Source: Apiospora phragmitis (lineage: Eukaryota; Ascomycota; Sordariomycetes; Amphisphaeriales; Apiosporaceae). Taken from it: 64,000 bases of DNA. How positions within the stretch are numbered: the stretch's first letter is position 1; every line of letters begins with the position of its first letter. This document shows positions 24,832 through 37,635 of the stretch, one piece after another. Position numbers and translations under genes: made by a program. The notes under the pieces were generated by a model. It was not told where the DNA came from. It did no database searches and was given only the letters and a program-made list of their open reading frames with translations. The DNA lies in contig JAQQWL010000005.1 of the NCBI GenBank assembly GCA_038363925.1, forward strand, positions 1,116,001-1,180,000. The letters run 5' to 3'.

Positions 24832-27000
24832 TTAAACTTCTTATATAGCTTCGTAGTTTTACCCTTAATCCCTTATACGAGCCGTATTTTAAAAATTCTC
24901 CGGCCGGTATACTTACCCGGGTCGAATCGAATAAATTTAAAAACTCCTCGTACGGCGAGATTATTAATCTCTTCCGCGTCGGACTCTTAAAATAGATATC
25001 CGAACGAGGTAATAACGCTGTTTTATTAAAGCTTAATTATTAGGTCGTAATTCTCTTATTTTTTTTAAATAAGGAATACGGCGGTTAAAGCGTTCCGGAA
25101 TAAATATTTTCTAAGTTATCCCCGGCTATATCGTACGGGAGCTATCGTAATTTCCTCGGCTATCGGTTTAATATTTAAGGTATATACCGGCTATTCCGGA
25201 TCTAGTTATATATCCGGCTCGTTATACGGTTTTCCGGCCTCTTCCTAGTAGTACGGCTTAATTTAAGTTACTCGAAAGGCTTTCGGGCCGTTGAAAGTAT
25301 TTATGCGGATCGTACGGTTTTTAATAGCTATTATTTTATATAATTCGGTTTATTCTTCTCTTTTTCGCTAAATTAAGACTTTATTTTAAAACGAGAGTAT
25401 TAAGATATCGTGAATAGCCGGTCCGTTCCGAGTATTTAAAGCTCGGTAAATATCGATATCCGTACATATCTTCCGGAGTATCCTTATTACCTTCCGTACG
25501 GCTTCCCTTCGTACCTAGATCTCCGGTAACGGTGGTGAGTTCCCGTCGATGCGAGGGTATGTTCCGAATACGAGCAGGGTAGGTATTAAGCCGTCGGGGC
25601 TAACCGTATCGTTTAAAGCTTTAATAGCTATTTAAAGTACTATTTCGGTATTTATTTAATAACTAAAATCCTTTTATAAAATATTAAAGGTTTTATATAA
25701 CGAAATATGCGCTCGTTTAATTTTATTTATTATTTAATAAGCTTCGATAAGTATTTATTTATAAGTAATTCTTATTATTTATACGTAATTTCGAAACTCT
25801 TTTTAAAAATATATACTTAGATCGTGCGAAATATAATTAAAAGGTCCTTAATATACGTATATTTAATACTTATAAAAGGTATTTTAAATATGTCGTACGC
25901 TAAGCGAATATAGGAATATAGCCACTTAAAAAGACGTACTCGAATCGATTACGTAAAGTACGTTTTATTTATTAATATAAATAACGTTTATAATAATTTC
26001 GTAATTAAAATTAAATTCGTTTTATAACGAGAATTTAAATCTCTATAACGCCGAATCGTGCGATTAATATTAAGAGTAAAACTTCTAGATCTCGTCGAGA
26101 ATAATAGGGTTAATATCGTTATAGCCGGCGTTTTTTTAAAAAGGTATAGAGTTTTTCTATACGAGGGTATTTAAACCGTCGGTAGAGGTGTCGAAGCTAT
26201 TTTTCGGTAAAATATAACGTCGTTTTTATACGGCTGATATTAAAGAACGAGTGTCTTTATTTTTTAATTATAAGTAGTATTTCGTCGTCCTTTTATACGA
26301 TAAAATTAAAAATATTATTATAATACGTTTTAAGCCGGTCGGCGTTATATAATAAAAGTTAAAAAAGGTTATAATATTTAAAATATAATACCTAGTTATT
26401 TTTAATCGATTTTTATATATTAATTATTCTAATTAACGAAATAAGCTTTAAACTTCCGAATTTAATTTCGGCGCTCCCCGGGATTTAATCGATTCGTAAG
26501 TTTAGATTCTTTTATATATAGGCTTTTATTTAAAGCTTTTCGATTATTAAAAGTAAAGCGGCGCCGGTATTTTAAAGCTTTTTTAATAAGTTTAACTATA
26601 CGAGCTATTAAGGTTAAATTAGTTAGTTTATATAATTACCTTTAAAGAATAAATATCTTCGTTAATAAATTAATAATAGAAGGCGGCGTTTATTAAGTAA
26701 TTAATATTTTATTATGCGTTTTTTAAATTAAAGTAATTGTACTCCTTTTCGTTATTTTTTAACTCCCCCTTTTTCCTTTTTTAATTTCGAACGAAATCCT
26801 CGTATTTATTCTAAGTAAAGAGTTTTTATTTAATATTATTATACGTTTAAAAGTATTAAGTTATTATACGGGTTCGTTTTTCGACTAGGTAGTTTATTAA
26901 TTAATAGCCTTATTTATAATAGATTCGGCAGGTTAAGGTATCGAGAAATATCGAAAATATATTCGTTCGTTATTTTCTTACGATAATACCGGGGTCTTTT
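24832..27000 (-). mobile_element. Ty1/copia-like retrotransposon fragment, RIP-mutated
   Basis: Translated from the minus strand, ignoring stops, 25,540-25,620 reads SPDGLIPTLLVFGTYPR, and 25,300 downwards reads YKIIAIKNRT...FNGPESFR, VRGVFKFIRFDPG and IKGKTTKLY. These are familiar from fungal copia-type polyproteins between the integrase and reverse transcriptase. The reverse transcriptase should follow but the match ends at the TRIM-like element. The right limit is uncertain: near 27.0-27.2 kb the gypsy element takes over. No terminal repeats were identified. Confidence 0.6.
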
Positions 27001-27665
27001 TTTATTCGTTATAACGTATTTAAGTGGAGTATTATCGCTTAAGGCGTAAAGAAGCTATTATTAAGGAACGTTTTTTTAAGCTTTAAAAACGTTATTAAAA
27101 AGAGATAAACGAGGCCGTTACTCGATTAATTCGTTTTTAAAAATAAAAGAAAATAGCTTATACTTAAAGTATAAAGTTAATATAACGTGGTCTTCGTTCT
27201 TTAAACGAGTTAAAAGAATAAAAACATTAAGAATTAAAAGCTGTTCTCGCTATTTAATCTTATAAAGGTTTCGGCGTTATTAATTAAAACGCGATAAACT
27301 TTTTTTTTCAGCCGGTTTTAAAAATTATTACTTAAACGCTTATAATTCCTCCGCGGCGTTTATTAAATATTTCTTAAATACTTAAATATTATTTTCCGGT
27401 ACGTAACTTTTCTATTAAACGAGGTATTAAAAGCTTCGTTTAGTCTTTTTTTATCGATAATTCTTTCGACCTCGTATTCGTATTAATCTATCTCGACTTC
27501 GAGCTATATATCGATCGGGGTGTTTTTAAACGCTAGCTCGAATAACGAGATATAAAATATAAGGTATATTCGTATTATTTTAAGTAGTAATAATTAATAA
27601 TTAGTTTTTAAAATAACCTTTACGCTTTTAAATAGTTTAACATTTTTTAAAGTTAGTTTATTCTT
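27000..27665 (-). mobile_element. Ty3/gypsy chromovirus, 3' end of pol with chromodomain
   Basis: On the minus strand EYEVERIIDKKRL is readable at about 27,450-27,482 and INAAEEL near 27,343-27,365 followed by FLKPAEKK. This is the chromodomain pattern at the C-terminus of chromovirus integrases. It is cut at 27,666 by transposon D; the preceding part of pol resumes at 29,485. The left limit is approximate and no 3' LTR was delimited. Confidence 0.65.
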
Positions 27666-29484
27666 TAATGTACCCTATAAGTGAATTAAATATATAAATA
27701 AATTAAACACTTTCGTTATATTTTATCTAAATATCCTTTATGCTTAATTTCTTTTATAATATAATATAGTCGATATTTAAAAAGAGAAGTAAACATTTTT
27801 AATTCTTTAAACGTTTTAAAATAATTTAAAATTAAGTTTTTAACGTATAGCTTTAATATATAAAGTTCGTTATATAACCCTCCGTAACCGACGGCTTAGT
27901 TACTTTATAAGACGCGAAATCTTTACGAAATCTTAAAAGTTAACGGATTTAGAAAAAGGGGCGATTATAAGATATATAATTAATTTAAATTCGTAATCGT
28001 TTCTTTCTTAACTTAGCGGTATAAAAAATATAGCGAATTAATTATTCCGTTAACGCGACGCGAGACATGTCGGCGTTAATTAAGCTTTAAACTTTATACG
28101 ATAATAATTAGACTTTCGAACGCGTTTTAATTAAAAAATTAATTATTAAAAAATCTTTTATAAAGATCCCGACGGGTATCGCGTATAATTTACCCTCGTA
28201 CGAAATATAATTAATAAACATAGGATCTAAAAGGAGGATATTTATAATTTCGACGAGACCGGCTTTTTTATAGGTTAAATCTTGTCCGAAATAATCGTTA
28301 TAACCTCTAATTAATACAGGAAGCCTAGGGTAATTTAATAAAAGAACTAAGAATAAATCATGATTATTTAAGGCGTCGGATCGTACGGTTACGCTATCCC
28401 TCCGTATATTATATTTACCGGGAAAACGCATCTCTTTTTTTAATACGAAAACAGCTTATTATTAAAGGATTAATTAATCGTAATTATTAAAAACGGCTAA
28501 ACTATAAACGAGAGAAACGAGGACTAAATTGAATATTTCGATAAATATACGAAGTTTCGTAAAAAAAATTATTACTTATTAGTTTTTAACGATTATAAAA
28601 GTTACTATTTAATAATTTTTAAGCTTTATTATAAAAAGAACTTAATTATTATATTTCATATACTTTTTTATTTATTATATAAGCTTTAATTTTTTAATAT
28701 CGGCTGTTTTTATACGTTAAAAAGGTTGTACGAGAAAGAAATCGAACGTTTTATATAAACGTATTTTATCTATATTTTAAAGGAGGACTTCTTACCAGCG
28801 TTCTTAGAAGCGTTCTAGTCGACTCTTACCGTTTTAAATATTCAGGGAGGTTTTTAAAAGGTAAGACTTCTTTCGTATAACCCGGAATATATTATTTTAT
28901 AATTAAATATAGAGTTATATACGCCGACGCTTTTAACGACCTCTTTCGGCTTACTTATACCATAAGAATTAAAAACCTTAAATAATTTAATTAAAGCTTA
29001 ATTTTAAATCGAATACGTTAAAAATCGAATTGCGCGATATTAAAGTAGCTTTCCGATATTAATTTTAATTAAGCTTAACTAAATTATAAAAGGTATAACG
29101 CAGGTTATATACCGGCTCGCTTTATTAAAAGGTAAGGTAATCGTATTACGAGAAGCGAATAAAATGCTTAGCCGGCGCCGCCGTATAAAAAAGAAACGGC
29201 TATAAGATAAAGGATCACTTTATATATAAGTTAAAAAAGATTAATAGTTTTAAAAAAAAATATTAATAAATAGTTATAAAACGAATCGCGTTAAAGGAGT
29301 AATTATACGAGGACGTTTAAAACGCGCTTATAACGCTATAGAATCTACGGAGAGCCCGGGTATAATATTTATACTTATTAAAATAATATAAAAGTATTTA
29401 GAGATAAAGATTCCGATTAATTTTAAAATATTATCTTAAAGTCTAGTTTATCCGCTCGGTTTATCCATTCGTTTAAAGGTGGTA
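27666..29484 (+). mobile_element. Fot1/pogo-type DNA transposon copy D, full length, RIP-mutated
   Basis: About 1.82 kb between TA dinucleotides, with degenerate inverted ends (left TAATGTACCCTATAAGTGAA). Reading the plus strand with stops as mutated codons gives the DDE catalytic domain: IFDETGFFIG (about 28,250), GYAIPPYIIFTGK (28,395-28,430), WIEYFDKYTKFR-like (28,525), KRLYEKEIERFI and LPAFLEAF (28,720-28,815), the basic segment REANKMLSRRRR (about 29,150) and a zinc-knuckle-like YGEPGYN (29,348-29,366, from CGEPGHN). This is the domain order of fungal DDE_1 transposases. It sits inside the gypsy pol gene. Confidence 0.8.
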
Positions 29485-32400
29485 AGCCGTAAATAGCTTA
29501 TATTTAACGCCGAGTTATACTATAAGCGATTGCTAAAATTTTATAATAAACAGCTTGTTTTTATTAGAAATAATCGTTTCGAGAAGCCCGTGCTAGTTAG
29601 CGATCGTTCGAAAGAATATATAGGCTAGGTTATTAGTATTATTAAACTCTTTATATAATAAAAAGTAGGTATATTTTATAAGTTTATTCGTAATTATTAA
29701 GATATTATCGTAATTAACTTTAATTAAGGGTTCGTTTAATAAAGGCAGCTTAACGACGAAATTAAGTACGATTATTTTCTACGCTTTATCTAGCGGTAAA
29801 ATCGGTTATAATTCTTTATATAACTAATACCTAGCAGCCTTAGTTTTATTATAAATGTTATATTAATTAATTATTTTAGCCACAATTAGTTTAAGGTTTT
29901 AAAATCGAATTATTTAATAATTCGTTTCTAGGTTTTAAATACTCCTTAATATTTATGTATAAGGTATTTATAAAGTTCCTTAATAAAAATTTCTCGATAT
30001 TATTTAAAAATATTAATCTTATTTTAGTAAAAGAGGAGACCGTCTCGGTTCTCGAGGTAATCCTTAGTATAATCGACTAAATTAAAGGTCTAGTTAAGTT
30101 ATCGAAACTTAGTAACTTAATCTTTATTATATAACCGTGGCCCGTAGCGTTTAATTATCGTAATAATACGAGGTTATTGTTTTAATTATAAGTTAAAATA
30201 ATCCGCGTCTTAAGTAGGACTTTATTTTAATAGTCTAGTTATCGGCTTAATATATTAACGCGACTATTTCTATTACCTTTATAATAAATAATAATAAGGT
30301 TAAATTTTAAACGGAATTTAAATTATCATACTTATTATTTATTTAAGTTTTTAATAATAATAAACATTATAAAGCTCTTATAATTAATATAAACTTTTAT
30401 TAGTTTTTTTATTCCGTTAAAATAATATCTTTATTCTTTATAAGTTTTAATAATAGCTGTTAACTCTTTATTATAAATTTAATAATTAAGTTTTAATTTA
30501 TTAAGCTTTTATAAAAAATACGATAAGGTACGACTTTCCGTCGTCGTTTCGTTAATTTAACTACCCTCCGATCGTATAGTCCGATACGTCGGTCTCGATT
30601 TTAAAAAGTTTAATAAAACCTATTACGTAAAGTATTAATTCCTTAAGGATTCGCTTTTTAATATCGTAAAATGTTTCGGCTTTTTTTCCGTTTATTAAAA
30701 CGGCTCATCCTTTTTCGTTAAGTTCGTTAGAAATATCGCTATCTTATTAAATCCGGGGATAAAAATCCGGGGATAATTAATTAATTTTAAAAAGGATTTA
30801 ATTTTTATAGCGTTTATAGGCGTAGGCTACTCTTTAACTGTTAAGATTTTCGAAGGTTTTATCCGAATCTCTCCGAGGGATATAACGTATCTTACGAATA
30901 TAACTAATCGTTAATAAAATTCGCTTTTCTTTAAGTTAATTAATAGATTAACGTTTTATAGCTTTTAAAGTATTAGCTTTATATACTTTTTATACTGTTT
31001 TTTATTTTTAAAATAAATTTAGATATTATTAAAATATATTATAATAGACTTATCTAAGTATTCGCGTAAAACGTAATTAACTATTATTTAAAAACTAGCC
31101 GGTATATTAATTGAACTAAATAATATAACTTAATATTCGAAATATTTATACTTAATTCGAAACGCGGTTTTTTATTTTTCTCTTTTTTTAATCCGGATTA
31201 AGTTATATATATTAAAAAGATCTTAACGTATAATAATTTATTTCGTAAGTCGCTAATTAAAAATAAAAGGCACCGGTTTTTAATAATAATTTCGTTAAGT
31301 TCTTAATAATCGATATATATATACGTTACTTAGGTTTCTTATCCTTGCTCTTCTTCGGGACGAAAAGGATAAGGAAACCTATTAGTAATATAAATAGTCG
31401 TATAACTCTTTTTTCGAGGTTTTCCCGTAATATATTCTTTTAAAGCTTATTCGTACTCTTAGTTAAGTTTATATATAAATATAAATAAGGGTTCCTTTTT
31501 ATTTTTAAAAGGTATCTCGTAGTTTTACTATATATAAGGCGGTAAGCTTATTTTTAATTTCTTATTAAGAAAAGCTTCGAATTATCGGTACTCTTTTAAT
31601 ATAATCGTTATAACGTTCGGTTTAAGTTTTTTAATAATAACGTATACTTTAAATATTTTAAGTTTATTAGGAAATCGTTTTTTAAACCGTTATTTATCGA
31701 TTAAACCTTTTTTTAATATATTTTATTAAAATTAACTTATTTTTTAATTAGTTTTAAAACTACTTACTCGTAATTAAGGTATTTTTAAAATTATATTATA
31801 TTTTACAACGTTTATAATATTATACGTAATTCGTTTATAACGTTTTTTAATATTAATTAAAAAGCTCGCGATTTTTTTTCGTATATCTTTATCGTTATAC
31901 GTTATAAATCTTTTATTAATAGTTTTAAGTCGATATAAAGCGCCTTTCTCTTATTATTCTAATATTAGGCTATTAATAATTCGTAATAAATATAATTACT
32001 TTACGTTTCATTATTTAATAACATTTAAATAATAATTTTTGTAATTTCGATTATTAATATAATATAATCATAAATATTTTAATTATTTATTATTAAATAT
32101 AAGGACTTGTTTTAATTCGTTTATTATTATTATTTTATAATAAGCGGCGTTTATTTCTCGAACTCTATTTTTATAAGTAATTTCTTTTACGGTTAATTAT
32201 TATATCGTTATTATTGTTTTTTTTATTTTTTATAAAGTATTTCTTAATATATTAGCTGGGGTGTTTTTATACTTTTTTATATATAAAATATTATCCTTAA
32301 TACTTAGAATTTGGGTTTTCTAAATAATTTAAAGGTTTTGTTACGATCGGCGGGTTAGTCCACACGTACTGTAACAGGTTTATTAAATTCGTTAAAATCT

Positions 32401-33155
32401 ATAAACGCTTTATAAGTTTTTTAATATAATAAAGGGTTTTTTTTATTAAATATATATTTATACGTTTTAAAAACGTTAAAATTTTTTTAAACGTTTATAA
32501 GCTCGCGATCTTTCTTAGGCGTATTTAAAATATCAGTCCTTAAAATACTCCTTTTAGTCTTATCCCTTTAAATAATATTATCGTAACTATTATAAATCTT
32601 TTTATAGTATTAAATACGCGCGTCGTCCGTTAAAAATTAACGTTTAAATCTTTTTAATACTATAATTAAGGTGTGGTCGTATAATTAATCGCTTACCGAT
32701 CCTTTAAGGAAACTACTCGTACTCGAGTTTTTTTACGAGGTGCTCGGTATAAACGTCGTGTACGCACGAGATCTATAAAAGCATAAAGTGTTTTTCGTAT
32801 ATAAAAGAGATTCTAAGGTCGTTTTTTACCGTATAATTACCGCGGATTCTTTAATTAAAACCGGCCGTAATAAGTATTTAGCCTAGATATTTTAAATTAA
32901 GGTAAAAGATATTAAAGATAATTAATTATCCGTCGGTTTTTAAGTTTATAAATTTAACGATCTCGTTTATTAGCTCGTTTATTAATATATTAACTAAACG
33001 TTTAAGGTTTATCGGTTATTTTAATTAATTAATAACATCATTTATTAAATTATTATTATATAAAAAGGGTTACTTTTTTCGTATTATTAAAACGTTTCGG
33101 TTATAATTACTTTTAATTTTAAAAGCTTTAAAGAATTATTCGGTTTTTTTTTATT
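29485..33155 (-). mobile_element. Ty3/gypsy chromovirus pol (protease-RT-RNase H-integrase), RIP-mutated
   Basis: On the minus strand the reverse transcriptase reads LFGLTNIPAS and YFNNILI (from the FGL-NAP and YLDDIL motifs) at about 31,025-31,140. RNase H reads ETDVSDYTIGG at about 30,570-30,610 and RVNILSR (from the ADALSR motif) near 30,260. Integrase should occupy 29,485-30,150, and protease and the end of gag 31,600-33,155. The order agrees with gag at 37.6-38.8 kb and the chromodomain at 27.3-27.5 kb, so these are pieces of one element. Confidence 0.8.
32334..32381. mobile_element. 38-bp deletion remnant of the TRIM-like terminal repeat with 5-bp target duplication
   Basis: GGTTT occurs at 32,334-32,338 and 32,377-32,381. 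Between them the sequence starts TGTTACGATCGG and ends ACTGTAACA. Start and end match the two ends of the roughly 130-bp repeats of the TRIM-like elements; the middle is deleted. Unlike its surroundings it retains CpA sites. Confidence 0.75.
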
Positions 33156-35020
33156 TAACGTATCCCACAAGCGAATATCCTATATAAGCGAATATCCCAT
33201 TCTTTTACACTCTTTTTAATAAAATATAAATTAATTTCACTATAACGTATTTAATATATTAAAATTAATCGGAATCTTTATCTCTAAATACTTCTATATT
33301 ATTTTAATAAGTACGCGTATTATACCTAGGCTCTCCACAGATTCTATAGCGTTATAAGCGTGTCCTAAACGTTCTCGTATAATTACTCCTTTAACGCGAT
33401 TCGTTTTATAATTATTTATTAATATCCTTTTAAAACTATAAGTCTTTTTTAGCTTATATACGAAGTAATCTTTTATTTTATAGCAGTTTCTTTTTCGTAC
33501 GGCGGCGCCGGCTAAGCATTTTATTTATTTTTTAAAGTATCGCGTTCTCACTTTTTAAAAAAGTAACTCGGTATATAATATACGTTATAACTTTTACGAT
33601 TTAATTAAAACTAATTAAAATAAATATCGGAAAGCTATTTTAATACCGTATAATACGGTTTTAAACGTATTCGGTTTAAGATTAAGCTTTAATCGAGTTA
33701 TTTAAAGTTTTTAATTCTTAAGGAATAAATAGGCCGGAAAACGTCCCCGGAAATAGTAAAATACGTAGCTTTATATCTAATTATAAAATAATATATTCCG
33801 GATTATACGGGACGAGTCCTGTCCTTCGAAAGTTTCCTTATATATTTGAAACGGTGAAAATGGTTTAGAACGCTTTTAAAAACGCTAGTAAGAAGTCCTC
33901 CTTTAAAATGTAAGTAATATACGCCCGTATAAAATATTTAATTTCTTTTCTGTACACCTTTTTTAATATATAAAAATAACTGATATTAAAAAATTAGAGC
34001 TTATATAATAAATAAAAAGGTATATAAAGTATAATAATTAAGTTTTTTTAATAATAAACTTCGAAAGTTATTAAGTAATAGCTTTCGTAACCGTTTATAA
34101 CTAAAAAGCGATAATAACTCTTCGTATAAAACCTAATATATTAATTAAAGTATTAAATCTAGTCCTCGCCTTTTTTATTAGTAATTTAGTTATTTTTAAT
34201 AATTACGATCACCTAGTTCTTCGGTAATAGGCTGTTTTCGTACTAAGAAGAGAGGTGCGTTTTCCCGGTAAAAATAATATACGAAAGGATGGCGTAACTA
34301 TATAATCCGACGCCTTATATAATTATAACTTATTCCCGATTCCTTTACTATATTACCTTAAGCCTTCCGCGTTAATTAAAGGTAGTTACGATTATTTCGG
34401 ACGAGATTTAACTTATAAAAAAGCCGGTCTTATTAAAGTTATAGATATCCTCCTTTTAGATCTCGTACTTATAAATTATATTTCGTATAAAGGTAAACTA
34501 CGCGTAATACGCGTCGGGATCTTTATAAAAGACTTTTTAATAATCGATTCTTTAATTAAAACGCGTCCGGAGGTCTAGTTATTATTATACGAAGTTAGAG
34601 GCCTAATTAATGTCGACGCGTCCCGCGTTACGTAAATTAAATAATCGATTCGCCATATTATTTATACTACTTAGCCGGGGAAGAAACGATTACGTATTTA
34701 AATTAATAATATATCGAATAATCGTATTTTTTTCGGAATTTAAAAGCTTTTAAAAATTTATAAATATTTCGCGTTATATAGGTTAATTATTTCGTTTACG
34801 TTATAAGGTTTTTAATAAGACGTAATAAATTAATGCAGCTTTTCGTACGATTAAAATTAAGTCTTCTTAGAGCGCTTAAAATACTAAATTTATATTACTC
34901 TCTTTTTAAAGTTGTGGTATTTTCGGACGTAAAAAAATATAAAAAAAGGTTAAGGCTATGAGGAAATTTATAAAAGTGGGACATTCGCTTGTGTGAGACA
35001 TTCGCTTATAGGATACGTTA
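33156..35020 (-). mobile_element. Fot1/pogo-type DNA transposon copy B, full length, RIP-mutated
   Basis: 1,865 bp from TA to TA. The ends read TAACGTATCC on both strands and continue with two copies of AAGCGAATRTCC, giving inverted repeats of about 50 bp. The minus strand carries the same transposase as A, C and D: zinc-knuckle-like tail at about 33,318-33,360, basic tail at about 33,490, catalytic region at 34,250-34,450. It is inserted in the chromovirus. Confidence 0.8.
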
Positions 35021-35319
35021 TTAAATATAAGGTATACTCGTCGTCGTAATAAGCTATTTAAAATAAGTTACTATGTTTTATAATAATATTTTTATTTTTA
35101 ATAATTATTATAAAGGCGTCTTTTATTTTAATAACGTTAATATATTATTTGTCTAAAGCTTTTCGAAAGTCTTTTCTTAAGGTTCGATATTTTTAATAGT
35201 TATAATAAATAATATACTACTTTTTATTATATTTATTATATGTAATAACGTCGAGGTTTATAAGTTTATTATAATAACGTAAATATTTCATATTAATTTA
35301 AAGCCGATTAATTTACTAT
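35021..35319 (-). mobile_element. Gypsy fragment between transposons B and E
   Basis: About 300 bp, probably the gag/protease junction of the chromovirus by position. Its translation has no motif I can name with confidence. Confidence 0.4.
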
Positions 35320-37635
35320 TAACGTGCGTTACCTTATAATTACCCCCCCCTTATAATTAACTCCCCTGTCGACCTCCACCACGATTTACCGCCATTTTAA
35401 TTTAAAAAGAGATTTCTTAACTAATTCTAATCCGAATGATTTTATTCTTTTAAATATATACTAATTTATTAATAGTGCGTTTATATACCGAAAACGATAT
35501 CTCTACCGCCATTAAAAATATAATAAGCGGTAAATTTATTTATAAGGCTACCCTTTATTAAGGTATTTCACGGTCTACTCTTATTAGTCGACTTTACGGC
35601 CGATAATTACGTCGAGAATTAAAATCTATTTATTAAACGCTCTCACTAGTTTAAGAGAAGTATCTAGCAGACTAGATTTTAGCCTAAAAAGCCCTTAACG
35701 TCGTACTAACGTATACGTAAATTAAGGAATTAGCTTAGCGCGTTTTAGCCTTTTATAATTATTATAGTGTATATAGACTAACCACTGCGCTATAAAGCAA
35801 AAGCTTCGGAAATGACTCTTCGGGTTATTTCTATCTAATTCTACGCCTTAAGTACTACCCCGGGGGACTAACCCGCCGATCGTAATACTATACCCTCTTT
35901 CTAAAGGTATACCCTTATACCTAGGGCGATAAACCCTTAGTACTATATAATTTACTTAAGCTCGATATAGAGAAACTCTAAGGCTTTTATACGGGTAACT
36001 AGTTCGTATAAGGCTTTACCTGCTTACTAGCGATCTTGCTTAGGTAGTTAAAGAGAGCTCTTATTTAATAAATATAAAAATCGAACCCACGTTTCTTATT
36101 TAATAAGGGCGAAGAGTTATTATGTTATAATATATATAAATTAATTACTACGCTATAAATTAAAAGCTTCGGAAATAACTCTTCGGGTTATTTCTGTCTA
36201 ATTCTACGCCTTAAGTACTACCTCGCAGGGGACTAACCCGCCGATCGTAATAATAATAACCCTATACTATTAGGTAAAAACTAGATAGATTTATTCCTTT
36301 AACGTTACCTAGCCTTATAGGCGAAGAGGTAACGTCGTATGACTCTTAGCGCATTAATAAAGCATTAATTAAAGTAATTAAGTTTTAGTTTTTAATTAAA
36401 TTATATATATTTTAAATTTACGCTATTAAACTTAAAAATAAGCATAATATAAACCAGCACGGTATCTTAGAAAGCTAAAGAGGTAATGGCTTTATAGTAG
36501 GCAGTTCGAAATTACGTTTTATTTAATAAAAACAGCCTAGTTTAAAGTGCTAGACGACTATATTAGAATGTGTATCGGCACTCGGCAGGGCTATCCCTCC
36601 TTTAGTAATTTATAAGGGTAAATCGGTCTAAGAGTAATAGTTCCCTTAAGAACTCGATAAATTTAAAGGATAAAAGTTCGATATGAGTAATAAAGGCTAG
36701 ATGAATAACGAAATCGTCGTTAAATAGCTTAAAGATGTCTTTATATCGAAAACCGCCCCGGACGACTTAAAAGATGCTGGTTTACTTATTTTAAATAAGT
36801 ATAATAGTTATATAACCGACGATTTTATATCCCTTTATTATTAAAATAATATTTACTTATTATTTTTACCCCTTATTTATTACACGTTTTTTAACCCTTT
36901 AATATTAAAGTATTTACTTTTATAAAGGCCTATTACCGAAAGGAGATCGGTTTCTTATTTTTATTAACGAATTTAGCCCTTATCGGTAAACAGAACTTCT
37001 TTATATGCTATACTAGAGCTTATAAAAAGGCTTTATTAGCTTAGAATATCAAGGGTGGTTAGCGTGGTAGTGGTTTTAAAGTTAACCGAAAGCGACCGGA
37101 AGAGACAACACAGGCCTTAGCTAGTTAAGATAAGGCCTTTATACTTATTTAAACTCCTTTAGCTAATAGTGTATTATAGTTAATATTAAAAAATGGTATT
37201 AATTTAAAGCGCTAGATTTAATACTTTTATTAATTAAGTTAAAGCGACTATACTATATAACGCCAGCTATTTAAAAAAAATCTAAAAAGAATATTAAGAG
37301 AAGGATTATCTATTAATTAATACGGAATTGTAATTATAGTCCTTAAAAGAGAATTAGAGCTTATAAGGCCACGAAAGAAGCGAAGGGTATAGATTAGTTC
37401 GAATTCGAAATTTATATCGATTAAAAGCATACAACGTATAAAGGAGGGACTAGATTAGTTTAAAACTAAGGAATCGAATTCTAAAAGATCTATTATATCT
37501 ATTATTAAAAGCGATTACATTATAGTTTAAAATTAAAGGAATAGTTACTATTTAAAGTTAGTGGTCGATTTATACCATTAATCTTTTAAGGGGGTTAATT
37601 ATAAGGGGGGGTTAATTATAAAGTGACGTACGTTA
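35320..37635 (+). mobile_element. Fot1/pogo-type DNA transposon E, split by TRIM-like element 2
   Basis: Inverted ends of about 46 bp begin TAACGTGCGTTACC (left) and TAACGTACGTCACT (right, other strand), each followed by two copies of TTATAATTAACCCCC. Without the TRIM insert and its 5-bp duplication it is about 1.82 kb. The plus strand is the most legible of the transposases here: helix-turn-helix part with EKYLAD and ALNVV (35,660-35,755), KRQRRM after the insert (about 36,330), then ALGRAIPPLVIYKGKSV (36,565-36,630), ELDKFKG, NEIVVKWLKDVFI (about 36,710-36,745) and QNNIYLLFLP. Few stops interrupt it. It belongs to a different subfamily from A-D, with other ends and no visible zinc knuckle. 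Confidence 0.85.
35760..36252 (-). mobile_element. TRIM-like element 2, inserted in the transposase of E, with ATAAT target duplication
   Basis: Direct terminal repeats 35760-35887 and 36123-36252, interior about 235 bp. The 5 bases before (35,755-35,759) and after (36,253-36,257) are both ATAAT, and the transposase reading of E resumes across the insert. On the minus strand the 5' repeat is followed by TAATAACTC (possible mutated TGGTAACTC primer site), a box B-like GGGTTCGATTT at about 36,077-36,087, and a purine tract AGAAAGAGGG (35,893-35,902) just before the 3' repeat. It is less mutated than element 1. Confidence 0.75.

Noticed and set aside
28108..28431. 107-codon open frame in the middle of the island (starts MRFPGKYNIRRD)
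   Set aside because: It is exactly antisense to the DDE catalytic region of transposon D (IFDETGFFIG and GYAIPPYIIF on the plus strand). Copies B and C have the same antisense stretch only because they are copies of the same transposon, and it is broken there.
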